Positions 52,932 through 62,198 of a stretch of DNA of 64,000 bases are shown in pieces. Below the pieces are notes generated by a model. It was not told where the DNA came from and made no database searches. It worked only from the letters and a program-made list of their open reading frames with translations. Origin of the DNA: Chryseobacterium flavum (GTDB taxonomy: Bacteria > Bacteroidota > Bacteroidia > Flavobacteriales > Weeksellaceae); contig NZ_QNUE01000001.1 of assembly GCF_003385595.1 (NCBI RefSeq), forward strand, positions 248,001-312,000, written 5' to 3'. A program made the position numbers and the translations under genes. Every line of letters begins with the position of its first letter. Position 1 is the stretch's first letter.

Positions 52932-53444
52932 TTAAAATAAAATTGCTTTTTCCAGTTCCAGAAGTTTTTGTTTTCTCCAGATTCCTCCTGCATACCCTAC
53001 CAATTCCCCGTTTGAACCGATCACCCGGTGGCATGGGATTAAAATAGCAATTTTATTGATCCCGTTAGCCGTACCTACCGCACGTATAGCTTTCGGATTT
53101 CCCAGAAATTCTGATTGCTGTTTATAGGTTCTTATTTCTCCCATTGGAATTTCACGCAGGAGCTTCCATACTTTTTCCTGAAATTCTGTTCCTGTGGTAA
53201 ATACCGGAACCTCAAACTGTTTTCTTTTCCCTTCAAAATATTCTCCCAACTCTGTTTCCAGCTGCCTGAAATGTTTATGCTCTTTTTTTATAATTTCAGA
53301 TTGAAGAGCCTTTGATAAAGATTTAAACTGCTTCTCAATATTTTTCCGGTCTGTAAATTCAAGGAGACAAATCCCCTGATCTACCGCGCAGGCTATCATC
53401 TCACCTAATGGTGTTGATATTGTTTTCTGATATATGGTTTCCAT
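52932..53444 (-). CDS. ogt: Methylated-DNA-protein cysteine methyltransferase
   Basis: The 170-aa protein is a complete O6-alkylguanine-DNA alkyltransferase: FQEKVWKLLREIPMGEIRTY, FLGNPKAIRAVGTANGINKI and the active-site motif IPCHRVIGSNGE (Cys138). The last 34 residues are almost the same as those of Ada (31 to 32 identical), which shows recent common origin or gene conversion. It repairs O6-methylguanine suicidally. It heads the minus-strand run ogt, PEPM-like, ada, DUF2911, GNAT, cupin. Confidence 0.95.
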   Translation of the reverse strand: METIYQKTISTPLGEMIACAVDQGICLLEFTDRKNIEKQFKSLSKALQSEIIKKEHKHFRQLETELGEYFEGKRKQFEVPVFTTGTEFQEKVWKLLREIPMGEIRTYKQQSEFLGNPKAIRAVGTANGINKIAILIPCHRVIGSNGELVGYAGGIWRKQKLLELEKAILF

Positions 53445-53663
53445 TAGGCTAAAATTAATATTTTTTCAGAATTTAAACCTTATCAATTATCCGGAATTTC
53501 CAAAACAGTTACACCCCTTTTTTTAAAACTCTTTAAAAACATTCTTCTGCCCAATCGGACTGATTTCTCCGGTTTTTAATTTTTCTACCATTCCGGTTTA
53601 TTATTTGCTGTTCCGAAGATAATCGGTAATTTTAAGGTCTCTTTATAACACCAATCACTTATA

Positions 53664-54518
53664 ATGCTCAAAAGAACAAGTCTTCTATTCCTTTTTGTGG
53701 CAGGACATTTCAGTCTGCAGGCCCAGCAGGTCATTCCTTTCCGGATAACAAAACATAACAATATTATTGTTAAGACATTGGTCAATAAAAAAGATTCTCT
53801 TGATCTTATGTTTCAGATTGCGATGAAAGAAGGATCTATATCACCGGAACGTCAGCGAAAAGCAGATCACCTCATATTTAATAAGGATGGAATCAGTGAT
53901 CATAATACTGTTAGTATAGGAAAAATGACGTGGAAGAACATCCGTTTTCTTGACAATCAGATAACGGGTCATGAAGCAGACGGGAAGATTGGAACAGGAC
54001 TTTTTGAAGGAAAAGTATTCAAAATTGATTACGATAATAATCAATTTGCAATATATGATGAAAAGCCAGATCTGAACGGGTTCCAGCCTGTTAAAATTAT
54101 TTTTGATCAGGATGCGTTCTATATTCCTGCTGATAATATTATTGATGACCATCAACAGCAGGAAGCTTATTTTGTTCTTCAATCGGGGTATTCCGGAGGG
54201 ATACTGTACAGCAATGAGTTTGCTGAAAAAAATGAACTCAGCAATAAACTGAGGATAACCGGAGAAAAGAAGCTCAAAAACTCAAATGCAGAAAACCTGA
54301 TCATTAAACAGGGAGTCCTTCCTTTTTGGAAACTGGAAAATTTTGTTTTTAAGGATATTCCTGTAGGATTTTTTACAGGAGAGCAGCAAACACAGAAGGT
54401 CAGTTATTTCGGAGCAGATATGCTGCGCAGGTTTATCTGGATCTTTGATGCCGACAGAGAAATGGCATACATAAAACCGAGCAAATATTATTCAGAACCT
54501 CATTATAAAATAAATTAA
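53664..54518 (+). CDS. Secreted retropepsin-like (aspartyl protease fold) protein, likely inactive
   Basis: The 284-aa product has a signal peptide (LFVAGHFSLQAQQ) and the layout of the Bacteroidetes secreted retropepsin-like family: NIIVKTLVNKKDSLDLMFQI at the first lobe, GKIGTGLFEGKVFKIDYDNN and IYDEKPDLNG, then a second lobe with VLQSGYSGGILYS where an active enzyme would show a D-T/S-G triad. The catalytic Asp is replaced, so I expect no protease activity (inference). It is 30 bp upstream of an unrelated lipoprotein gene, possibly co-transcribed. Confidence 0.75.
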   Translation: MLKRTSLLFLFVAGHFSLQAQQVIPFRITKHNNIIVKTLVNKKDSLDLMFQIAMKEGSISPERQRKADHLIFNKDGISDHNTVSIGKMTWKNIRFLDNQITGHEADGKIGTGLFEGKVFKIDYDNNQFAIYDEKPDLNGFQPVKIIFDQDAFYIPADNIIDDHQQQEAYFVLQSGYSGGILYSNEFAEKNELSNKLRITGEKKLKNSNAENLIIKQGVLPFWKLENFVFKDIPVGFFTGEQQTQKVSYFGADMLRRFIWIFDADREMAYIKPSKYYSEPHYKIN

Positions 54519-54548
54519 AAAACAAAAACATTTAAAACATTCTTAATA

Positions 54549-55556
54549 ATGAAGATTAATACAGCCTTAGTGCTTCTATCTTTACAACTGATGATCACCG
54601 GTTGCAGAAAAGACGACAAAAAACAGGTTCAGGACCCGCTCAATATTCCGGCCAATCCTGTGAAACCAGAGGCAAAGACGGAGGATGAGATAGACTTTAA
54701 GAATTTTAATATTTTCGATATTTCCACCATACAGCGTAACGAGCTTATGGATGCCTTTATCTCCGTATCTGATATTTACCATGACAAACAGGCGGTTCCT
54801 GCAGATTTTCTTAAAAGCCAGAAGGATGCCCCTTTCTCTAAGATGGCATATCTTGAACTGAATGATCAATATAGAAAAAAGATGATGGACGGACTTCATC
54901 TTACTGAGAATGACTCATTATATCTCTACAATTATGAGACTAATACACTGAAAAAAATCCCTGTAAATACATTAAAAGCGGTTGCATACATTTCTCCATA
55001 TATAAGTGAAGGAGAAGAAATTGATGTTGACTCTTATATGATTGGCTTCCAGATAGAAAACCAGAAAAGCCTCAATATTTTTGACAAATACACCAATGTT
55101 GTTGCCTATTTCGGGAATAAAAATCCATTTACAGAAAATAAAATGAAAATGATTAGATGGAAGAAAGCAGATGTGGAGATCCAGAAAAAATATTTTCCAG
55201 GCTCAAATCTTAAATACGGAGGCACTTACCAGTCCAGATATGAGAACCTGACTTATTATGTACAGGATCTTCTTGAAGAATACGGAACCCGGGAACGCAA
55301 ACTGGTGGTCATTAACGACAAGAATGAAAAAATATTTGAAAAAACATTTACCATTAGTGACGGTGCGGAATTCAATCCTCTTGAAAAAACAGAAAACGAA
55401 ACAACGAATTACCACGCTCAATGGACAGGCAGGCTCTTCAAAGGAAAAGAACCTGTGGTACTTAACTTTACTTCTCCTTCTTTCGGATGTCCTGTGATTA
55501 CTTTTTTAGATAAAGAAAAAACCGAACTTACTATTAATTGTGATAACAGGCATTAA
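54549..55556 (+). CDS. Hypothetical lipoprotein
   Basis: The 335-aa product has a lipobox (LMITGC, Cys19) followed by RKDDKKQVQDPLNIP, a common linker, and a globular domain without a recognised family (KIPVNTLKAVAYISPYISEG, then ENLTYYVQDLLEEYGTRERK). A Cys near the end (SFGCPVITF) could be structural. It is attached to the outer membrane or inner membrane. The 30-bp spacing and strand suggest co-expression with the retropepsin-like gene; a perfect terminator follows. Confidence 0.7.
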   Translation: MKINTALVLLSLQLMITGCRKDDKKQVQDPLNIPANPVKPEAKTEDEIDFKNFNIFDISTIQRNELMDAFISVSDIYHDKQAVPADFLKSQKDAPFSKMAYLELNDQYRKKMMDGLHLTENDSLYLYNYETNTLKKIPVNTLKAVAYISPYISEGEEIDVDSYMIGFQIENQKSLNIFDKYTNVVAYFGNKNPFTENKMKMIRWKKADVEIQKKYFPGSNLKYGGTYQSRYENLTYYVQDLLEEYGTRERKLVVINDKNEKIFEKTFTISDGAEFNPLEKTENETTNYHAQWTGRLFKGKEPVVLNFTSPSFGCPVITFLDKEKTELTINCDNRH

Positions 55557-55559
55557 AAC

Positions 55560-55599
55560 AAGAAACAGGACGATAACAGTTGTTATCGTCCTGTTTCTT
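55560..55599. terminator. Bidirectional terminator between convergent genes
   Basis: Arms aagaaacaggacgataaca and tgttatcgtcctgtttctt (19 bp, perfect) with a 2-base loop, flanked by T-rich sequence. Confidence 0.88.
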
Positions 55600-55628
55600 A
55601 CAATTATTTAAGCTTCAATTATTAACTT

Positions 55629-56684
55629 CTATTTCGTTTTAGGGTAAAGCCTGTTCTTAAGGTTTATAAAATATGTTTCTGATTCCTTGAAATCATTACT
55701 TTTCATGAACTTAAGAATAACATTCAGATAAGTTTCGGATGGAATAAACTTTTCTCCCATTCTATCTGAAAATTTTTTGTACTCTTCTTCAAGTAATTCC
55801 GGATTTTTAGCAAACTGCTTAATATTTGTTCTGAAACCTTTGAATATGAATTTTAAAGCTTCATAATTTCCCTGGTAGGAAACAGTTCCATGGGTTTCGC
55901 CTTCAAAAAAAGTGTGCTTATAGTTCAAAGTTCCATTTTTCTCTACAATTCCTTTAAACTTTTCAATGGACTGTGTCATGTCTGAATTCCAGTTTTTCTG
56001 CTGTTCTTCATTATCAGCCTGGGAAACATATAAAGATTTGTTGGCAGGAAACTTTTTATTCTTTTCAAGATAATTCTCTGTTCTTGAGATCATTATTTCA
56101 TTATCCCACCATAAACTTGGATCATTGGCTACATATGAATTGAAATATTCCGGATGGGTAAGCAAGACATTGATGGCAAACAACCCTCCGAATGAATGTC
56201 CTACCAACACTGAATACCCCTGGGTTCTGTAGTTCTTACTGATAAAAGGCTTCAGTTCTTCCTGTATGAATTTTACAAAGTGTTCACTCCCGCCACTGTC
56301 TGTAAAAAGTGTTACAGCAGAATTTACAGGGCTTTTCTTTTGAGATTTTGTAGGGGTAAGATCTCTTGTACGTTCTGTATTTTTAATCCCCACTACAATA
56401 CATTCCGGAATATCAGCATAGGGAGTTCTGGCAATAAAATCCGTTAATCCGGCAAAGTATTCAAAGTTGTTTTCACCATCTAAAAGATAGATAACCGGAT
56501 ATTTTGCCGGATTAATGGTGGTATCGTTATATGTTTTAGGCAGATGGATCCAGATTTCCCTGTCTTCACTTAAAACTTTTGAAAATACGGTCCGCTTCTC
56601 TCCTATCATAAGCTTGTCCTGCGCTTTACTAAATGTGAAACATAAAAATGTAAATATGTATAAAATTTTAAACCAATTGTTCAT
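55629..56684 (-). CDS. Secreted esterase of the enterochelin esterase type
   Basis: The 351-aa product has a signal peptide (ends near FSKAQD), and an esterase D/Fes-like alpha/beta hydrolase fold: YPVIYLLDGENNFEYFAGLT, GHSFGGLFAIN with the nucleophile Ser, and the C-terminal HGTVSY carrying the catalytic His. It is preceded by a PepSY membrane protein and a TonB-dependent siderophore receptor on the same strand. That context fits hydrolysis of a ferric siderophore or its ester linkage in the periplasm (inference). The frame overlaps the end of the upstream PepSY gene by 17 bp, so translation is coupled. Confidence 0.87.
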   Translation of the reverse strand: MNNWFKILYIFTFLCFTFSKAQDKLMIGEKRTVFSKVLSEDREIWIHLPKTYNDTTINPAKYPVIYLLDGENNFEYFAGLTDFIARTPYADIPECIVVGIKNTERTRDLTPTKSQKKSPVNSAVTLFTDSGGSEHFVKFIQEELKPFISKNYRTQGYSVLVGHSFGGLFAINVLLTHPEYFNSYVANDPSLWWDNEIMISRTENYLEKNKKFPANKSLYVSQADNEEQQKNWNSDMTQSIEKFKGIVEKNGTLNYKHTFFEGETHGTVSYQGNYEALKFIFKGFRTNIKQFAKNPELLEEEYKKFSDRMGEKFIPSETYLNVILKFMKSNDFKESETYFINLKNRLYPKTK

Positions 56685-57943
56685 GATGTGATTCTTTTCT
56701 GTGTTGATGAATGTTTTTAATTTCGTTTTTCTTTTTCGGGGCTTTATTTCTTCTGCCCCACCAGATCAGGAAACCGGTTACCGGAAGGCTTGTACAAATG
56801 ATTCCGATAATGAATGTGAAGATCTTTCCGAACATTCCCCCCCCAATATCCCACATGAAGATCAAAATTCATATGCTCTATCACTTCATGCCTCTGTACT
56901 TTTTCAGGATAATCAATTTCTTTTCCGGTGTATTTATTGGTTTCCATCCTTTTCCCGTTGACAAGGCTTTTCAGACCAATAAACTGAGCTGCCACCACAT
57001 GATAAACAGTTGCGGAATCATTTCTCGGAATACTCATTCTGAACTGTTTTGCATCGGGAAACTCCTTGAATTTTCTGTCAAGAAAATCAGTATAGGTCAA
57101 AGCTTTTTTCTCCGGATCAAACTTAGGTTCATATTTTTCTGCAATGGTATGGGCATCCACAGCTCCTCCGAAAGCCTGCTGGGTAAGATCGGTTAAGACC
57201 TTGTATGCCATGATCAGTCCGGTAATGGTAATAAACACTGCCGGAAGCAATGAATAAAATCCAAAAACATTATGAAAATCGTAGTTTTTCCTGCGCCATT
57301 TCGTTCCGGATTTGATTTTAAAAGCTGTTGTTCTGGTTGTTTTGTTCCATTTTTTAGGCCACCAGAGAATCAGTCCGCCGATGAGCTGGATAAAAAATAT
57401 GATGGAAGCAACGCCAACTACCGTTTTCCCAAACTTCCCTGCCAGCAACTGGGCATGAATATGGGCTACAATATAGAAAAACTCATAGCTTTTGGTAGAA
57501 CCGATTACTTTTCCGGTGTAAGGATCAAGATAATGATAGGCAAATACACCTCGTGGGCCACGCCCTTTTTTCTTTGATTTTTCTGCTTTCTCCACGGTTT
57601 TATCTTTAGGTGGTTTCGTTGCCGATGCTACTCTGAAGCTTCTGTCTGCTTCTTTGTAAGTATCAAAATAGAACGCTTTTCTGTCCGGAACCTGCTGATG
57701 AAAGCGGGCAAGCAACTCTTCGGGTGTCATTTTTTCAGTATGAGCCGGAGCCTGGACATATTTTGCGCTTCCGCCGCACAGATCGATGATTTCGTCACAA
57801 AAGACAAAGACAGTTCCCGAAAGAGTAACGGTAAGGACAATGATTCCGGAAACCAGCCCGAGCCAGAGGTGTATCCAGCCGGTGATCTTTTTCGTGAGGG
57901 ATTTTCCCTGCTTTTTCTTAGGATTAGTTTTTTTATTCTCCAT
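56668..57943 (-). pseudogene. PepSY-associated membrane protein, frameshifted at a G8 tract
   Basis: The first frame (57943 to 56744) encodes 399 residues with PepSY repeats and three membrane segments (WIHLWLGLVSGIIVLTVTLS, FYSLLPAVFITITGLIMAYK). The last TM helix, expected after FDLHVG, is not in this frame but in another: GGMFGKIFTFIIGIICTSLP then VTGFLIWWGRRNK (stop 56668). The two meet at a run of eight C on the plus strand (56837-56844); seven would restore one frame reading HVGYWGGMFGK. A sequencing error, fixed mutation or phase variation are possible. Family role: membrane reductase-like partner for siderophore uptake. Confidence 0.8.
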
Positions 57944-58158
57944 ATCTGTTTTTTATCTAGTCAAAATATAACAACAGAAAATGCAAAGGCGCAATAGAGT
58001 TTATAATGGCGTGTTTGTAAAGTGAAAAGAGTTATTCCTGCTGCCGTTACTTTAGCATATTTGAAGGCTTCAGAAACAGAGAGTATTATAACTCAAAGTG
58101 TTGCACCTTTGCGGTTTTCATCCTTATATTTTCGTTGATATTTTTTTGTTTTCAGGTA

Positions 58159-60309
58159 TTAAAATTTGAACGCAAAATTGGCAAGGATTTCTCTAGGCTT
58201 CTGTGGCTGACCGTAGAAGTTCCAGTAGTTTTCATTCAGTGCATTATTCATTTTCAGACCGATTCTGTATTTTTTCCTGTCATAGAAAATAGTTGCACCT
58301 ACAGTAGTGTAAGAAGGAGCTAGAAAATGGTTAACAATATTGATATAGGTTTGGTCTACAAAATTAAATCCGGCTCCGAAACCAAGTCCTTCATAAGCTC
58401 CGTCCATGATCTTGTAGCTTGTCCATAGATTGGCTACATGTTTTGGAGTCCATGCGATTCTTTTTCCGCTGTCTTTGCTTCGGTCATCGTATTTATTATC
58501 GTTATAACCATATCCGGCAACGATATTCCATCCTTTGAAAGGGTTGGCAATGATTCCTATTTCCAGTCCCTGACTTTTGATATTTCCATCCTGAATACTT
58601 CCTATTCCACCCGGATCTGCAACCAGTCTGTTTTTAACCTTAATATTATAATAGCTTACGGTTGTCAGTAATTTTTTATGGAAAAGATCTACTTTGAAAC
58701 CTGTTTCAATCTGATTTCCCTGCTCAGGATCCCATTTTGTCAGAATACCCACTTCATTCAGTGATGGAGCATAGTTTTTAAATCCGTTCACATAATTGGC
58801 AAAGAATGAGATGTGATCTTTTACAATTTCATACACTAATCCGAATTTTGGTGAAAACTGGGTCTGGCTGTAACCGGAAACTTTATTTTCAGGATATCCG
58901 TTTTTGGTAGAGATCTCTACCCCGTTTACAACTGTATCATCATTCTTATAGCTGTCTACCCTCAAACTGGCCATTACCAGTAAATTATCTGTGATATTCA
59001 AAACATTGGAGATATAACCGCTGATCGTTCTGAATCTTGTAATATCCGATTCTGTAGATTTTCTTTCCTTATTCATGAATTTGTTTCTTGAAATAGGATC
59101 CCACGCGGAAGAGCTGTCGAGATTCACTTTATCATAAGGCATGAAAACATTACTGTATCCGTTGGCCTCATAGTAAGGAAACTGATATTTTGTTGTTTGC
59201 TGGAAATAATCTATTCCTACTACCAGACGGTTTCGTAGGCCTGCTATTTTAAAATCTCCTGTGAAATTCTGCTGGATATTGTCTGTTGTCACTTTAAAGC
59301 TGTCAAAAGGACGGATCATTCTTTCTACCTGATTATTATTCAGATATCTCAGCACTAAAAAGATCGACTCATTTTCATTGGCTTCCCCTCTTTGGTAAGA
59401 TGTTTTTGACGTCCATTGATCGTTGAATTTATGGGTAACCTCAGCCATTGTCACAAAGTTGGTTCTTTTGGAACCGATATCATTACTTGTGAATGCTCTT
59501 TTGTAAGCCACTTCCAGGTCTTTCATGGAGTGGAGAGTCAGCTTTTCTGAATTTCTTACATAGGCATTCAATGTTTTATTGGGAGCATGAAACTCGGTAT
59601 CAAGTGTCACTGTGGTTTTATCGCTTACTTTATACAGAACACTTCCTGAGAAAAATAGTCCTTTGTTATACCCTGCATCCTGGAATGAATCCTGAGAATA
59701 GGCTGCCACATTGAATCTTGCCAATGCAGTTTTTTCTTTGTTTAAAGGAGTATTCACATCTGCTGTGATCCTGTTCATTCCCCAGCTTCCGGTGGTATAG
59801 TTGATAATTCCTCCGAAGTTTTCCTGTGGTTTTTTCGTAACGATATTCACTACTCCCCCGTAGTTGGCCAGCGTTCCGCCGAATAAAGTTCCCGATGGGC
59901 CTTTTATTACTTCTACTCTCTCGATATTAGCGATCTCGGACTGCACTCTTGGGTTTTGAGTCAATCCGTTTCTGAAACTGGCATTGGAACTGAAACCTCT
60001 CATGAAAATATCATTCCCGCTGTCGTTGACACTGTTGCTTACGACAACTCCGGGTGCAGAAGCCATCGCTGTATTGAAATCCATGGCTCCCATTTCACTG
60101 ATGATTTCTTTGGGAACGAGGTTGTAAACGGTTGGATTTTCAAGGTTTTCAAGAGGAAGTCTTGCTATGGATTCAGATTTTTTGGTTCTGTAATTGTGAG
60201 TTCCCTGGAGTGATACAGCCTGGATTTCAGCAGTTTTAAGCGTATCCTTTTCCTGTGCGTTCAGGAGAGATATTGCCAATACTGATGCAGAAATAATTAT
60301 TCTTTTCAT
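58159..60309 (-). CDS. TonB-dependent siderophore receptor
   Basis: The 716-aa protein has a signal peptide (ends near LNAQEKD), a plug domain (about 60-175, IISEMGAMDFNTAMASAPGV, NDIFMRGFSSNASFRNGLTQ, GTLFGGTLANYGGVVNIVTK) and a C-terminal barrel ending with ILANFAFKF. The plug spelling is of the FhuE/FoxA-type siderophore receptors. It imports a ferric siderophore with TonB energy. Downstream on the same strand are the PepSY protein and the esterase, forming an uptake-reduction-hydrolysis operon. A -7 element lies upstream; no Fur box was identified by eye. Confidence 0.93.
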   Translation of the reverse strand: MKRIIISASVLAISLLNAQEKDTLKTAEIQAVSLQGTHNYRTKKSESIARLPLENLENPTVYNLVPKEIISEMGAMDFNTAMASAPGVVVSNSVNDSGNDIFMRGFSSNASFRNGLTQNPRVQSEIANIERVEVIKGPSGTLFGGTLANYGGVVNIVTKKPQENFGGIINYTTGSWGMNRITADVNTPLNKEKTALARFNVAAYSQDSFQDAGYNKGLFFSGSVLYKVSDKTTVTLDTEFHAPNKTLNAYVRNSEKLTLHSMKDLEVAYKRAFTSNDIGSKRTNFVTMAEVTHKFNDQWTSKTSYQRGEANENESIFLVLRYLNNNQVERMIRPFDSFKVTTDNIQQNFTGDFKIAGLRNRLVVGIDYFQQTTKYQFPYYEANGYSNVFMPYDKVNLDSSSAWDPISRNKFMNKERKSTESDITRFRTISGYISNVLNITDNLLVMASLRVDSYKNDDTVVNGVEISTKNGYPENKVSGYSQTQFSPKFGLVYEIVKDHISFFANYVNGFKNYAPSLNEVGILTKWDPEQGNQIETGFKVDLFHKKLLTTVSYYNIKVKNRLVADPGGIGSIQDGNIKSQGLEIGIIANPFKGWNIVAGYGYNDNKYDDRSKDSGKRIAWTPKHVANLWTSYKIMDGAYEGLGFGAGFNFVDQTYINIVNHFLAPSYTTVGATIFYDRKKYRIGLKMNNALNENYWNFYGQPQKPREILANFAFKF

Positions 60310-60331
60310 TTTATAATTAAGTTTAGTTTTG

Positions 60332-60339
60332 CAAAACTA
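60332..60339 (-). promoter_or_regulatory. Candidate -7 promoter element for the siderophore operon
   Basis: Reads TAGTTTTG on the minus strand (TAnnTTTG), 23 bp upstream of the receptor start at 60309. Confidence 0.5.
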
Positions 60340-60506
60340 TATTATTTTTATTAGTTCTAAATAAAAATATGATACAAATCATGAAACTTCCTTAATGAAA
60401 TAGCCTATAAATAAAGGATTTCAGGAAAATAAACAGTAATTGGAAGTTAATTTTTCCTATCTTCATTACTCCATATCAAGCTAATTATTGACTATAATTT
60501 TCAAAA

Positions 60507-60908
60507 ATGAATAACAATTCTCAAGAAACCGTTCAGCAATTTCTACAGTTTATGTCGGAAAGAAATTCGACAGAATTAACCAACCTTTTTTCGGACACTG
60601 TAGATTGGTATATACCTGGAGATGAACAAAAAGCACCCTGGATGGGAGTAAGAAACAATAAACAGGAAGTCTCAGATTTCTTTGAATTATTATGGAAAAA
60701 TACGAAACCTGTTTCTGTAAAAATTGATCATATTTTTACTGATGATGAAAATGCCGTGATTACAGGAGAATTTATTACGAAAATGCTTGAAACAGGTAAA
60801 ATTGTAGAGTCTTTATTCTGTATACAGATGCGTATTCAAAATCATAAAATTACACGCTACAGACTACTGGAAGATAGTTTGGCAGTTTCGAAGGCTTTGG
60901 ATAAGTAG
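60507..60908 (+). CDS. SnoaL-like (NTF2 fold) protein
   Basis: The 133-aa product has the cone-shaped NTF2/SnoaL fold: VQQFLQFMSERNSTELTNLF at 9-28, DTVDWYIPGDEQKAPWMGVR and FTDDENAVITGEFITKMLET. Such domains serve as small-molecule isomerases, ligand-binding or stress proteins. It lacks a signal peptide and is cytoplasmic. It is transcribed away from the siderophore operon across a 197-bp region. Confidence 0.83.
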   Translation: MNNNSQETVQQFLQFMSERNSTELTNLFSDTVDWYIPGDEQKAPWMGVRNNKQEVSDFFELLWKNTKPVSVKIDHIFTDDENAVITGEFITKMLETGKIVESLFCIQMRIQNHKITRYRLLEDSLAVSKALDK

Positions 60909-60977
60909 TTAAGGTATTGATAGTAAATGAGATTCTTTGAACAATGTTCGCAAAATTTCATTTTGTGTCAGAATGAC

Positions 60978-60998
60978 AAAGTCGAATAATTCGACTTT
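60978..60998. repeat. Perfect 9-bp inverted repeat (aaagtcgaa/ttcgacttt)
   Basis: A palindromic hairpin with loop taa; just before it comes cagaatgacaaag, like the ends of the repeats at 44882-45068. It could be a dispersed repeat or a weak terminator of the SnoaL-like gene. Confidence 0.45.
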
Positions 60999-61046
60999 TG
61001 AGATAATGACATGTAATAATTTTTATTAAACCTAAAATTACCTTTT

Positions 61047-61547
61047 CTATATCACGGCAGCGGCCATCATCGACATATAATAATTGGCGCAATGCAGTGC
61101 ATTAATTAAAACGATTTCTTTTTCCGGAAAGGTTTCATAGGCATCCGATGTGGTGATCCGGTATTCATAATTCATAGAAGTCCATTTCAGATGGGGTTTT
61201 ATGATCATCAGCTCGACGCCGTCCTGATCTGTAAGAACAAATGATTCTTTAAAAATACCTCTGTGTTTGAAAAGGTAGCCATTCTTCACGCCGTCAAAAT
61301 AGGTTTGCACTACAATTTCCCCGTTCCAGTTCATTCTGAATTTCAGAAGGACTCTTTCCTGATCTTTCAGCTCAATGGTCGTTCCCCAAAAACCTTTTGG
61401 TTCCACCTGATAAGTCTGACCATCTGCAATATCAATAACAGCATTAAATTTAAACCAGCTTGTATAAATAAGTTTCCCGATTAACTTTTCTTCTCTTGTG
61501 ATCTCAAAAGACAAAGAATTGCTTGATTTTGCGTAATATTCTGCCAT
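61047..61547 (-). CDS. Hypothetical protein, possibly LURP-one/tubby-like fold
   Basis: The 166-aa soluble product is dominated by alternating beta strands (LIGKLIYTSWFKFNAVIDIA, QTYQVEPKGFWGTTIELKD, RVLLKFRMNWNGEIVVQTYF) in a pattern like LURP-one/tubby-type beta barrels, followed by a C-terminal hydrophobic helix (LINALHCANYYMSMMAAAVI). The fold suggestion is by pattern only. There are no cysteines or catalytic motifs, and no link to neighbours. Confidence 0.6.
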   Translation of the reverse strand: MAEYYAKSSNSLSFEITREEKLIGKLIYTSWFKFNAVIDIADGQTYQVEPKGFWGTTIELKDQERVLLKFRMNWNGEIVVQTYFDGVKNGYLFKHRGIFKESFVLTDQDGVELMIIKPHLKWTSMNYEYRITTSDAYETFPEKEIVLINALHCANYYMSMMAAAVI

Positions 61548-61704
61548 GGTTATATTTTGATTTGGTGGAATTTTTATTAGTTTTTAAATAATAATAACAG
61601 CCTGAATTTTAACGCTCTAATTTATAAATAATTCGGTAAAAATAAATGTATTTTTAGGCTGGTATGATTAAAATAATTGATAATTAATTGGGAGTTGTGT
61701 GTTT

Positions 61705-62076
61705 TCAATCTAATTTTTCATAATAATGGTTTGAATCTGCATTTAGACTAATCTTAGGCTTTTCAAAAATCCCATTTAAAAAATAGGTTTTGTAAGCAGC
61801 TGGCTGACCAAAATCTGTATAATAAAGTTCTATTTCAGGATTTATTCCATTATATAATTTATATGTACCCATTCCATAAAATTTACTTCTAAATGTATTG
61901 TCTTCATATAAAACTAAAGTATCAGCAGTGTGAGGAGCTTCCACACAGCAAATTGGCTTATCAAAATTCATGTTAATATATTTTCCATACATATCCTGCT
62001 TTTTTAATGGAAGATTTATATTGAGAATACATATAACTCCTACTACAAAAGTGAGCGCAAAAAGTGTTTTTTTCAT
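61705..62076 (-). CDS. Small membrane-anchored or secreted hypothetical protein
   Basis: The 123-aa product has an N-terminal hydrophobic segment (LFALTFVVGVICILNINLPL) and a soluble part with a vicinal Cys pair (KPICCVEAPHTADTLVLYED) and a beta-rich end with KTYFLNGIFEKPKISLNADS. No family is recognised. It belongs to a run of three small exported proteins on the minus strand (61.7-63.1 kb). Confidence 0.6.
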   Translation of the reverse strand: MKKTLFALTFVVGVICILNINLPLKKQDMYGKYINMNFDKPICCVEAPHTADTLVLYEDNTFRSKFYGMGTYKLYNGINPEIELYYTDFGQPAAYKTYFLNGIFEKPKISLNADSNHYYEKLD

Positions 62077-62198
62077 AGAATAGTTAATAATACCACGATA
62101 TTCTTTTTAATCGAAATATTTACTGACCTAAATTATAGAATTTATGCAGAAAAAAGCTCATTGAAATCTATGAGGTTTAAACTATTTTAAGATCATTT

